Shown here: piece after piece, positions 19,168 to 27,683 of the stretch
Position numbering within the stretch: the first letter of the stretch is position 1
Layout of the letters: every line of letters starts with the position of its first letter
Source of the DNA: Butyrivibrio sp. AE3009
Lineage (GTDB): Bacteria; Bacillota; Clostridia; Lachnospirales; Lachnospiraceae
Assembly: GCF_000420845.1 (NCBI RefSeq)
Contig: NZ_ATVS01000028.1
Coordinates: forward strand, 1-46,776
DNA length: 46,776 nucleotides
Direction: 5' to 3'
Translations under genes and position numbers: made by a program
The notes under the pieces: generated by a model
Databases searched by the model: none
Told to the model about the DNA's origin: nothing
Seen by the model: the letters and a program-made list of their open reading frames with translations, nothing else

Positions 19168-19195
19168 AAAACAGTGCTTTTAACGGCACTGTTTT
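19168..19195 (+). terminator. Terminator or attenuator after the WXG100 array
   Basis: AAACAGTGC (19169-19177) pairs perfectly with GCACTGTTT (19186-19194), and the right arm runs into TTTTT. The next gene begins at 19231, so partial read-through could set a lower level for the signalling genes than for the WXG100 proteins. Confidence 0.7.
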
Positions 19196-19230
19196 TGGTG
19201 TATTTAGGAAATGATGGGAGTTTTTATTAT

Positions 19231-20817
19231 ATGAAATGCTTTAAGAAATGGATTAATCTTGCACTTGCTGCATGTATTGTTTTATCTCTCGCAGGTGGAC
19301 CTGCAGTGATCAAGGCAAGGGCTGAAGGCGATGTACAGACCGGGGAAGAGGTACAGACCGAGGAAGGGGCAGTGTCTCAGGAGCCCGCTAGACTTATGCA
19401 GTCTTTTGTACGCGAAAATATAGTCAGGGCGTATATCAGAAACGGAGCCCTTGACGGAACAAGTACTTATCAGATTGGCAAAACAGCCTGTGAAGATATC
19501 AGATCCTGCGGTATAGGTGAAGATTCCAGTCCAGTCAGGACTCTCATATTATTGGATAACTCCATGTCCATGACTCAGTCATTGAGGCAGCCTATTCTTG
19601 ATACGATCAAGCAGATAATTGATGCCCATGGAGAAAATGAATATTTCAGAATCGGTACGGTAGAGAAGACCGTAACATATCTCAACGGAGATTTTATAAA
19701 CGATTATAAATCATTGATCAATACTGTTGATTCTATCAAATTCAATGATCAGGATACCAATCTCTACAACGTTCTCTATGACATCATCAGCGAACTGGAA
19801 GCCAACAGCTATGATGGCTATGTCAGAATCCTGGTGTTTGCGGATGGTGTGGATAACACAGAGATAGGATATACGGAGAGCGAGCTGGTTGATCATATGT
19901 CATCCAGAAACTACCCTATTTATTCCTTTGGCGTTAAGACCAAGTCAAATGCCAAGCTGTTAGAGAACATGTTTGCACTGTCAAGAAGAACAGCCGGAGA
20001 CTATCTCGTTATAGACAAAGACAGCATTGGAGAAGTTCCTGCTATTGTAGCCGCAGACAGTGCCATTACTGTAGTGACCGCAACAATCCCTGAAGAAGCC
20101 AAGGATGGAGAACGCAAGAACAGCAGACTTACCCTGGCAAGTGGCAGCTCTGTTGAATTCATGGTGCAGACACCTTTTTCACTTGAACCTGTGATTGTGG
20201 ATCCGCCGGAACCACCAAGACCGGAAGAACCTGTTATAGAGCCGGATCCAACAATTTGGGACAGACTCAAAGAGCCTAAAGTAATTGCTGCGCTGGTTGG
20301 TGCGGTAATCGTACTGGCAGGTCTTATGTGGCTTCTTATATATAATCTGGCATTCAAGAATAAGAAACAGCCTGAGAATGTCATGATGCCTACAATCAAT
20401 CTTGCAGCAGGCGCAGGTGAGACAGAACTATTCGGATATGGCACAGGAAGCCAGAACAACGGAACAGAGCAGCTTACGCCCTCAGTTTCGGACGGAAGAA
20501 AGAAATATATGTTCCTTATGACAGATACAGAAGATGAGGACAGGAGCTTTAGATGTGAGCTCATCGATGAAGTTACCATCGGCCGTATGGAGGACAACTA
20601 TATCATCATCGGCGATGACAACTCAGTCCACAGACATCATTCGGTAGTATCGGTCAAGAATGGAACTTTTTATTATACAGACCTTAAGGATGTTAAGAAT
20701 CGAAGTGCAATTAACGGCGTATTGCTCAAACCTACAATACCCCAGCTTATTGTCAGCAACTCTGTAGTAACTATAGGAAGGCATTCATACACCATAACAA
20801 TTTCGGAAGGTCGATAA
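19231..20817 (+). CDS. Secreted VWA domain - TM - cytosolic FHA protein
   Basis: From the ATG at 19231 (GGGAG upstream) the product has 528 residues. A Sec signal peptide with likely cleavage at ARA|EG (31/32) precedes a von Willebrand factor A domain. Its metal site is D109-N-S111-M-S113, with later QDTN and FADG as further MIDAS elements. A proline-rich spacer (PPEPPRPEEP) leads to a membrane helix at about 351-375 and a C-terminal FHA domain (about 430-528, G451-R452). In the FHA the usual Ser is replaced by H467, and N-G-T is N-R-S, so phosphothreonine binding is uncertain. The topology links an outside adhesive domain with an inside phospho-reader. The PP2C gene starts 3 bases later. Confidence 0.88.
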   Translation: MKCFKKWINLALAACIVLSLAGGPAVIKARAEGDVQTGEEVQTEEGAVSQEPARLMQSFVRENIVRAYIRNGALDGTSTYQIGKTACEDIRSCGIGEDSSPVRTLILLDNSMSMTQSLRQPILDTIKQIIDAHGENEYFRIGTVEKTVTYLNGDFINDYKSLINTVDSIKFNDQDTNLYNVLYDIISELEANSYDGYVRILVFADGVDNTEIGYTESELVDHMSSRNYPIYSFGVKTKSNAKLLENMFALSRRTAGDYLVIDKDSIGEVPAIVAADSAITVVTATIPEEAKDGERKNSRLTLASGSSVEFMVQTPFSLEPVIVDPPEPPRPEEPVIEPDPTIWDRLKEPKVIAALVGAVIVLAGLMWLLIYNLAFKNKKQPENVMMPTINLAAGAGETELFGYGTGSQNNGTEQLTPSVSDGRKKYMFLMTDTEDEDRSFRCELIDEVTIGRMEDNYIIIGDDNSVHRHHSVVSVKNGTFYYTDLKDVKNRSAINGVLLKPTIPQLIVSNSVVTIGRHSYTITISEGR

Positions 20818-20820
20818 ATT

Positions 20821-21516
20821 ATGAAGTTATTATCAGCGAACTACACCGACAGAGGCTCACGTGACGGAATAAACCAGGACAGCGTTCTGGCATTGACAGA
20901 AGGTGATCTGGCAATATTTTGCGTCGCTGACGGTATGGGCGGCCATATGCACGGAGAACTGGCCTCCAGAGAGATCATCGGTGGAATCAGACTCTGGCAG
21001 AGAGAGAACAAAGATAAAGAGTATGACAAAGCCTCAGAGCTTTTTGACGAAATAGAAGAAATACTCACCGAAGCCAACAAGGTGATCTTCGAGAAATACA
21101 ATTCGAAAGGCCCCTGCGGCAGTACCGTGGTATGTCTTGTCATATTCAAGGACAGATATGCTGTTTTCTCAGCCGGAGACAGCAGACTGTACAAGAAGAA
21201 AAAAATCCATATGTATCAGATCACAAGGGACGACGCTGCCCCCAACGGCAAACTTACCAAGGCCGTTGGAGTCAGTGACAGCCTCAAGTTCAACAGAATC
21301 ACCGGCAAGCTTGGCAAGAAAGATGAATTTTTCCTGTGTAGCGACGGTGTATACAAAGAGCTTACTCCCAAAACTATCAAAAAGCTCCCCGGTAAAGTCT
21401 TCTTTACCGGCAGCAACAAAGGAATCGAGAAACTGATATCTTCCATCCAGAAAGAAGTTACCAGAAAGGGCGCCGGTGACAATCATTCTGCGATTTTTGT
21501 TAAATGTGTGGGATGA
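20821..21516 (+). CDS. PP2C-family Ser/Thr protein phosphatase
   Basis: 231 residues with all PPM/PP2C signature blocks: DGINQDSVLA (motif 1), FCVADGMGGH (metal-binding DG), CGSTVV, SAGDSRLYKKK, and the C-terminal GAGDNHSAIFV with the last Asp metal ligand. It is soluble and is probably the antagonist of the membrane kinase at 27684. It is translationally linked to the VWA-FHA gene (ATG 3 bases after its stop). It is somewhat shorter than the usual 240-250 residues, but no motif is missing. Confidence 0.92.
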   Translation: MKLLSANYTDRGSRDGINQDSVLALTEGDLAIFCVADGMGGHMHGELASREIIGGIRLWQRENKDKEYDKASELFDEIEEILTEANKVIFEKYNSKGPCGSTVVCLVIFKDRYAVFSAGDSRLYKKKKIHMYQITRDDAAPNGKLTKAVGVSDSLKFNRITGKLGKKDEFFLCSDGVYKELTPKTIKKLPGKVFFTGSNKGIEKLISSIQKEVTRKGAGDNHSAIFVKCVG

Positions 21517-21597
21517 AAAGGATAAAGAATACTCGCTTGGTGAGATAATTCGGATAGCTGAAACAGCGGATAATTTTCAGAAACTTCTGTAATATTG

Positions 21598-21626
21598 TTG
21601 CAATTAGTTATTCAGTAACTTATAAT
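21598..21626 (+). promoter_or_regulatory. Promoter of the first giant surface protein
   Basis: TTGCAA (21598-21603), 17 bases, then TATAAT (21621-21626). The AT-rich leader is about 65 bases. The promoter of the paralogue at 29725 has the same TATAATCGG context, so the two were probably duplicated together with their promoters. Confidence 0.65.
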
Positions 21627-21697
21627 CGGTCATGTGTTTATGTTTTTTTTATAATTGTGTAATAAAATTTTTATTTTGTTTCTAAACAGGAGGATGT

Positions 21698-24600
21698 ATG
21701 AAATTTGATAAGGTCAGGGCTTTTTGGGGAAGGAAGCTCCTTACTGTATTGTTGGTTCCTACAATTCTGGGATGTCATTTTACTGCCGTTCAGGCATTAG
21801 CTGACGAGGCCGTAGTTGAAAGCGGGGAAACTACTGCGGATTCAGGCGAAGATTCCAAAGAAGATCAGAACAATAATGATAATCAGCCCGCAGCGGACGA
21901 TAACCAGGGTAATCAGGGTGGAGAATCCGACGATAACTCCGGTGATGGTAATGATAATTCCGGAGAATCCTCCGGTGAGGATAGTGACGGCGGTTCAGAC
22001 GGATCAGGAGATGCTGAGGATGCGTCTTCTGCCGGTGCGACTACTTCAGAAGATGCAGGCGGTGAGGCTTCCGGAAGTGCATCAACCGGTGCAAGCTCCG
22101 ACAACGCAGGCACTGCAAGTTCATCTGATGCTACTTCAGGTAATTCGTCTGATGCTTCTTCAAGTGCATCATCTGGCGCTTCTACAGATGCTGCAGCAGA
22201 TGCTTCTTCAGGTGCATCTTCAGCAGATGCTGCGGATGCTGCAAGCAGTGCATCCAGTGAGGATGCATCCGGGGAGGCAAAAGATGTAAGCGGTAATGAT
22301 GCCGAGACTGCGGAGTTTATGGATGATACTGTTGTCTTTAATGAGGCAGAGGTCTATTTTATCTATAACTATAATAAAGATAATGATCTTACGTCTACAG
22401 ATATTTATTATACAGATGTCATTGCAGATGTAGGTTGGGTGCTTACCGAAATCAAAGTTAATATTGGTAGCTACAGATCTGAAGAAATATGGCTTAATAA
22501 GCCTCAACTTGAAGAATATGGTTACTATCATTTCAATTATTCTAAATATTGGAATTCTAAGGTAACCAATATTCAGTTCCATGCACAGCCATATAAACGT
22601 GTTGCAGAGAATCAGGCCCCTGTAATTGATTATGATCGTGAACATGGCAAGGACTATATTGTCTATGCAAAAAGTGGAGTGAATACCGGTGACTTGCATC
22701 CTCTTAAAACAGAGATTGATGGATATTCCTCCAATAGCCAGGGAGTATATTTTGTTAATCCCAAGGATATCAAAAAGTATGATGATCTTAAATATGTTGT
22801 AACAGGTGTGACTAATCTAAATGGTACATTTGCCCTTAAGTGTGCTACCGATGGAGAAACTTATCTGGATACAGAATTAGTTAACAGAGATGAAGTGGAG
22901 GGTTTGTTGCCATTCCAGCCCCGTAAATATGTATTCAGTGTTTTTCCTAAGCCGCAGGAAGACCCCAATGTGGCAACAATGCTGTCAACTCCTAATGAGA
23001 CTGAACTTAAGTGCAGAATCAAACTTGAAAATACTGCGCCGGGAGCTGAAGAATCAACCGATATTGATGATAGAGATATATATGTTGACGGACAGTCTCC
23101 TGAAGTAGCTGCTATTGAGGATATAGGTTTTTGTGGAAATGAAGAACCTATTGATGAAAATCACTCCATTAATGATAATAGTGTTCTTTTGCGCGCGACA
23201 GATGATAACCTGCATGATATTACATCGTACTCTATCAAGGGTGAAACCAACGCAGGTGATTATTCCGCTTCCAATCTGCCGATAGTAGATTGCAAGACAA
23301 ATAAAGACACTACTTTGACACATCCTATTTCTGTTTCCGAACCGGGTATTTATTGGATTGATGGCATAACAGCCAGTGATCTGGCAAATAATGAAAGTGA
23401 CAGTTATACAAGTCCAAAGTTCATATATGATCCGAAAGATCCTATTCTTGAGATGAATGGACTGGATTCAGACTCGTATGTAGAAGATGATAATGGGATA
23501 CCTACATTCGAAACAAACAGTTCCGTCAACGTGTTATTCACAATTAAGGATGGATTATATCCGGGAGGAAAAGGCGTTACAGACAGTATTAAACATGTTC
23601 TTTCTGTTACTCGTCAAAATGGTGATGATGGTGAAGTCAGTGACAGTAATGACAATTCTCCAAGCTACACCGGATATACCACAGATGGACATACTGCCAA
23701 GCTCTCTTTTTCTGAGCCCGGAACATACACAGTATCAATTGAGGGCAAACTGGACAATCTGGATGCCGGAAAGAGAAATCTTATTGTAAATGAGAGTTCA
23801 ATTACTTTTGTCATTAAGTCTTCAGTGCCCAAGATGACCAGGTTAACAACAAATAACCCGTCACCCAAGAATACAATTTACTATACTTCAGCAGTAACTG
23901 AGAGAGTTGAGTTTGATCAGTATGTGCAGGAGAAGTACATTGATGTGGATTATTATGCTCCAGCAGGAGCTACCAAGCTTCCGACCATCAAATGCGAGAA
24001 GAATTCTAAGGGCAATACCGTTGTTCGTGCTATTATGGCGGAAGAAGGCAGATATGCATTTGTTATCAGATATAAAAGAGGCAGCGATGTCATTGAGGAG
24101 AATTTTTTTACCTATGTAATTGATTTACAGAATCCCAAGGTTACTTTTGAAGGGGTAGAGAATTATTCAGCCAATAACGGAGCAGTAGCACCGGTGATCA
24201 ACTGCAGCGATGAGAACTTTGATAAGAGCAAGACTATAGTAGATCTCAAGCTCACAGGTGCTAATCGCGGTGAAGTGCCTATCAGCCATACAATTTCTGA
24301 CGGAAAGGGCTTCGTCAAGGCTGTATGTCCTGATTTTGAACGTAATAAGGACGTTGATGATCTGTATGTACTTGAAGCAACCGTTGAAGATCTTGCCGGA
24401 AGAAGGAGCACAGAGAAACTGGTATTCTCTGTTAACCGATATGGCTCGGTATTCGTTCTTGGTAATGGCACCAAGGCCATGAATGAGAAGTATTACACCA
24501 ATGATCCTCAGGATGTAACGATCACTGAGATTAACGTTGACGATCTTGTTACCAGAGATGTCTCACTTACAAGAGACGGAACTATCAAGAAGCTCAACAA

Positions 24601-25360
24601 TGAAACTGACTACAGAGTAAACAAGCAGGGCAGTGACACCAGCTGGAAGACATATACCTACAACGTAGGAAGAGCCAATTTTGACAAAGATGGTGTATAC
24701 TCCGTAACTCTGTACACCAAAGACAGAGCTACCAATGAGATGGACAACAAGAGCAGAAATGCCGAGATTGAGTTCGCTGTAGATAAGACAGCTCCCAGTA
24801 TTGTTGCCGCCGATATCGAAGATAAGGGTGTATACAAAACAAAGACCCATGACTTCAACGTAGATGTAACAGATAACATGGGAGTAGTTGACCTTACTGT
24901 ATACAACAACGGCAAGGAAATCGGGAAGTTTACCGGAGAGCAGCTTAAGGCTGATGGCAATGTAGAGACCATCACTCTTAAAGAGAGTAAGAAAGCTCAG
25001 AACATTACCCTTATCGCTGTAGACGTAGCCGGTAACAAGCAGACTGTTGTCTACAAAAACGTGGTTGTTTCAGCCAAGGATGCCGACAAGCTCGTTGAAG
25101 AAGAGCTTGAGGAGACAGAAGAAATAGAAGAGGTAGCAGAGCAGATTGATATTCCTGAGACTCTTGGAGTAACCAAAGAGCCGGAAGAAGCAGTTATGCC
25201 TGAAACTACTGAAGAGGTCGTAGCACCTGTAGTTGCAGAGGAGCCTGTTAAGAAAGAGTTTCCTTACAAAAAGGCAGCCGCAGCAGCAGGAGGAGTAACC
25301 TGCGTCCTGGCAGCCGCAGCAGCGGGAATAATGATCCGCAGAAGAAAAGTTAGTAAGTAA
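21698..25360 (+). CDS. Giant surface protein A (1220 aa) with acidic low-complexity stalk and C-terminal membrane anchor
   Basis: An N-terminal signal peptide (basic start, hydrophobic core, cleavage at ALA|DEA about residue 36) is followed by 160 residues of Ser/Ala/Asp/Gly low complexity. This ends in D196-V-S-G-N-D201. The body is a chain of beta-rich Ig-like modules (for example DKTAPSIVAADIEDKG, then FNVDVTDNMG). The C-terminus has a long Glu-rich spacer, then EFPYK, an Ala-rich membrane helix and RRRK. There is no LPxTG. No enzyme motif was seen; it is probably an adhesive or structural surface protein of the secretion island. The C-terminal third is closely related to the gene at 29725, while the middle is divergent and more AT-rich. 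Confidence 0.85.
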   Translation: MKFDKVRAFWGRKLLTVLLVPTILGCHFTAVQALADEAVVESGETTADSGEDSKEDQNNNDNQPAADDNQGNQGGESDDNSGDGNDNSGESSGEDSDGGSDGSGDAEDASSAGATTSEDAGGEASGSASTGASSDNAGTASSSDATSGNSSDASSSASSGASTDAAADASSGASSADAADAASSASSEDASGEAKDVSGNDAETAEFMDDTVVFNEAEVYFIYNYNKDNDLTSTDIYYTDVIADVGWVLTEIKVNIGSYRSEEIWLNKPQLEEYGYYHFNYSKYWNSKVTNIQFHAQPYKRVAENQAPVIDYDREHGKDYIVYAKSGVNTGDLHPLKTEIDGYSSNSQGVYFVNPKDIKKYDDLKYVVTGVTNLNGTFALKCATDGETYLDTELVNRDEVEGLLPFQPRKYVFSVFPKPQEDPNVATMLSTPNETELKCRIKLENTAPGAEESTDIDDRDIYVDGQSPEVAAIEDIGFCGNEEPIDENHSINDNSVLLRATDDNLHDITSYSIKGETNAGDYSASNLPIVDCKTNKDTTLTHPISVSEPGIYWIDGITASDLANNESDSYTSPKFIYDPKDPILEMNGLDSDSYVEDDNGIPTFETNSSVNVLFTIKDGLYPGGKGVTDSIKHVLSVTRQNGDDGEVSDSNDNSPSYTGYTTDGHTAKLSFSEPGTYTVSIEGKLDNLDAGKRNLIVNESSITFVIKSSVPKMTRLTTNNPSPKNTIYYTSAVTERVEFDQYVQEKYIDVDYYAPAGATKLPTIKCEKNSKGNTVVRAIMAEEGRYAFVIRYKRGSDVIEENFFTYVIDLQNPKVTFEGVENYSANNGAVAPVINCSDENFDKSKTIVDLKLTGANRGEVPISHTISDGKGFVKAVCPDFERNKDVDDLYVLEATVEDLAGRRSTEKLVFSVNRYGSVFVLGNGTKAMNEKYYTNDPQDVTITEINVDDLVTRDVSLTRDGTIKKLNNETDYRVNKQGSDTSWKTYTYNVGRANFDKDGVYSVTLYTKDRATNEMDNKSRNAEIEFAVDKTAPSIVAADIEDKGVYKTKTHDFNVDVTDNMGVVDLTVYNNGKEIGKFTGEQLKADGNVETITLKESKKAQNITLIAVDVAGNKQTVVYKNVVVSAKDADKLVEEELEETEEIEEVAEQIDIPETLGVTKEPEEAVMPETTEEVVAPVVAEEPVKKEFPYKKAAAAAGGVTCVLAAAAAGIMIRRRKVSK

Positions 25361-25384
25361 TAAACGTTAGTATCATAGTGTGAG

Positions 25385-25419
25385 ATGCGCATCGGCAGTG
25401 TTTCGCCGATGCGCATTTT
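25385..25419 (+). terminator. Terminator after surface protein A
   Basis: A perfect 12-bp stem, ATGCGCATCGGC (25385-25396) with GCCGATGCGCAT (25405-25416), followed by TTT. The T run is short, so some read-through into the Big2 gene is possible. Confidence 0.75.
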
Positions 25420-25462
25420 GTTATAGTAACCTGTATATTTGTACCTGTATTAAGGGGGAAGT

Positions 25463-27550
25463 ATGAGCCTGAGAAAACTTAAGAATACGATAGCAGCATT
25501 TGTTTTGGCAACAGCTTTTCTGACACAGTCAGTTGGAGCTGCGGCCGCAGGAGAATGCACCGGTTATGATCTTACAGATAGTCAGGATTATTGGGAGATT
25601 GAGGACATCAGCGAGGATGCATCAGAAGAAGCATCTGATGGAACCCAAGAGAATATCTCTGTAGCAGAAGATGATGAAATCATCATCGATGAGACTAATG
25701 AACCGGATAGTGAAGAACTTGGTTCGGAAAATTATGCGGTGGATTCAAGTTATGAAAATAATGATGAACAGATCTGTGAAGATGAAGAATGGAATGATCC
25801 GGAATCAGAGGAATACGTCATCGGAGATGACGAAGTATATGATGAGCAGGAAGAACTGACTTATGAGGAAACTGAAGATATTTCAGGAAACGATCTGACT
25901 CAGGAAGATATATTCGCTAATGATTCTGCAGAAGATATATCGGGAAATGATGTAACCGGTGACAGCTATGCTTTGAGCGAAATGGATGTACAAGCAGGAT
26001 CCGAAAAAAAGATAAATTCAATAGAGCTGCATTCCAATATCGACAAATCCTCGGATAAATCAAAGATATACGGCATTAAATATGGCAAAAATGAGATCAT
26101 CAAGTCGGGAGTCGTTACCCTTAATACTGCCTATACAAGTATGAAGCTTAATGCGATCCAACGAAGTAAAGACGGTAGTGAAATAAAAGTTACACCTACC
26201 TGGAAGAGCAGCAATGAAAAAGTAGTAGCAGTTTCTGCGAGTGGTCTGAATGCGACCATCAAGGCAGTAGGTGTGGGTAAGGCTACAATCATTTGTACTG
26301 CAGGAGACGGATCCAAGAAAACAGCGAAGGTAGTCATAACTGTAAAGCAGGGAGTGACAGATCTTGAAATAACAGGTCAGACATATATTGCAGCAGGGAA
26401 AAATGCAAGTTACAAAACAATCGCCTATCCGAAAAAAGCAAGCAATAAGAAAGTGACATGGTCACTAAAAAAGGATATCCCCGGAGTATCAGTAAACCCT
26501 TCCAGTGGTAAAGTATCAGTTACCAAAGATGTTGCAAAGGAGACAAAAGTAGTAATAATTGCAACTGCCAAGGATTGTAGTGGTGTGTATACGGAGAAGG
26601 AAATAACAGTAAGAGAAAGGGCAACGAAGGTGACTCTTTCTACGCCATCTACTACGACCATAGCAACGCATGCAGTTGGAGATTTGAAGGACAGTGTATC
26701 TTTTGAAGCTTCAACAGATAACGATGAGACAGTATCCTGGAAGGTGTCAAATGACAAAATAGCAAACCTTAGTATCAAAGGAAATAAGGCCACACTTACA
26801 GCGCTTGCTGCAGGTAATGTTACTGTTACAGCTTTTGCCAATGACGGTTCAGGCAAGAAGGCCACAGCTAAGATTAAAATGGTAATTCCGGTGTCTGACC
26901 TATCCCTTTCGGTTCCGATAGACAGGCAGGATGACAAGCTTGCGTCAGGAGGATCGCTCAAGTTTACTCCAGTGATAGGAAATAAATACGGCAAACCAAG
27001 TAACAGCAAGATAAGGTGGGAGTATGAGATTGTTGGATACAAAGACAAGGGGCAGACAAGTGTTGGAGTAATTAGCGATGCCACAATGGCGAAAATCTTA
27101 AAGAAGAAATATCTCTTTACCTTTTCAAACGGAAAGATTACAGCAGTTTCTCAGAAAAAATATGATAAACAGGCGGTGGATCTACGTTTTGACTGTGAGT
27201 GTAACAACTATGGTATTAAAGTTACTGCTTATACAACAGACGGCTCAAATCTGCATAGTGAAACCAAATTGGTGAAGCGTGTGGATTGTAACACATATAT
27301 GAAGCTTAGCCGTGGTAATACATACGAGGTACTGGTAGGAAAAGATTATCCTTACACATGTATGCTACTTAGCGAGAATCGTCAGAATAAGTTGTACATA
27401 GTCAATAAAAATGAAGATATTGCAACATTAACTGTTAATGAAAAGGACTATGTTCATATTCACGGGAAGAAAAAAGGAACTACGACTGTAACCATTAAAG
27501 CAATGGATGGAAGCGGACTAAGTGTAAAAGTAACTATAAAGGTAATTTGA
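25463..27550 (+). CDS. Secreted protein with Big2-type Ig-like domains (695 aa)
   Basis: An N-terminal signal peptide (cleavage near GAAAAG, about residue 28) is followed by a 140-residue very acidic region. That region contains D139-I-S-G-N-D144, DIFAND at about 149 and D158-I-S-G-N-D163. The rest consists of repeated bacterial Ig-like (Big2) modules. Each has the typical 'W-K-S-S-N-E-K-V-A-x-V ... G-x-A-T-I-x-A-x-A-x-D-G-S-G' pattern, with at least three visible at about 225-290, 320-375 and 390-470, and another at the C-terminus. No C-terminal membrane helix or sorting signal was seen, so it is probably released or bound to one of the anchored neighbours. Confidence 0.85.
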   Translation: MSLRKLKNTIAAFVLATAFLTQSVGAAAAGECTGYDLTDSQDYWEIEDISEDASEEASDGTQENISVAEDDEIIIDETNEPDSEELGSENYAVDSSYENNDEQICEDEEWNDPESEEYVIGDDEVYDEQEELTYEETEDISGNDLTQEDIFANDSAEDISGNDVTGDSYALSEMDVQAGSEKKINSIELHSNIDKSSDKSKIYGIKYGKNEIIKSGVVTLNTAYTSMKLNAIQRSKDGSEIKVTPTWKSSNEKVVAVSASGLNATIKAVGVGKATIICTAGDGSKKTAKVVITVKQGVTDLEITGQTYIAAGKNASYKTIAYPKKASNKKVTWSLKKDIPGVSVNPSSGKVSVTKDVAKETKVVIIATAKDCSGVYTEKEITVRERATKVTLSTPSTTTIATHAVGDLKDSVSFEASTDNDETVSWKVSNDKIANLSIKGNKATLTALAAGNVTVTAFANDGSGKKATAKIKMVIPVSDLSLSVPIDRQDDKLASGGSLKFTPVIGNKYGKPSNSKIRWEYEIVGYKDKGQTSVGVISDATMAKILKKKYLFTFSNGKITAVSQKKYDKQAVDLRFDCECNNYGIKVTAYTTDGSNLHSETKLVKRVDCNTYMKLSRGNTYEVLVGKDYPYTCMLLSENRQNKLYIVNKNEDIATLTVNEKDYVHIHGKKKGTTTVTIKAMDGSGLSVKVTIKVI

Positions 27551-27571
27551 TTTGGTTCGAAGCAATTCTGA

Positions 27572-27596
27572 ACATTCTGTGTTTTTTGCAGAATGT
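27572..27596. repeat. Inverted repeat upstream of the kinase gene
   Basis: ACATTCTG (27572-27579) and CAGAATGT (27589-27596) form an 8-bp stem with a T-rich 9-base loop. No T run follows, so it is not a clear terminator. It could be a weak operator for the kinase gene. Confidence 0.45.
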
Positions 27597-27683
27597 GGTA
27601 GTTAATCTGACGTATTGATGTTATTATTGTCGGGATAATATCGTGAAAAAGTATTACAGTGGAGAACTAATAGAAATAAAACA

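Noticed and set aside
21698..21830. Lipobox (ILGC / IMGC) in the signal peptides of the two giant surface proteins
   Set aside because: The match to the lipobox is poor and a better signal peptidase I site (ALA|DEA, ASA|DET) follows in both; a C-terminal membrane anchor makes a lipid anchor unnecessary.
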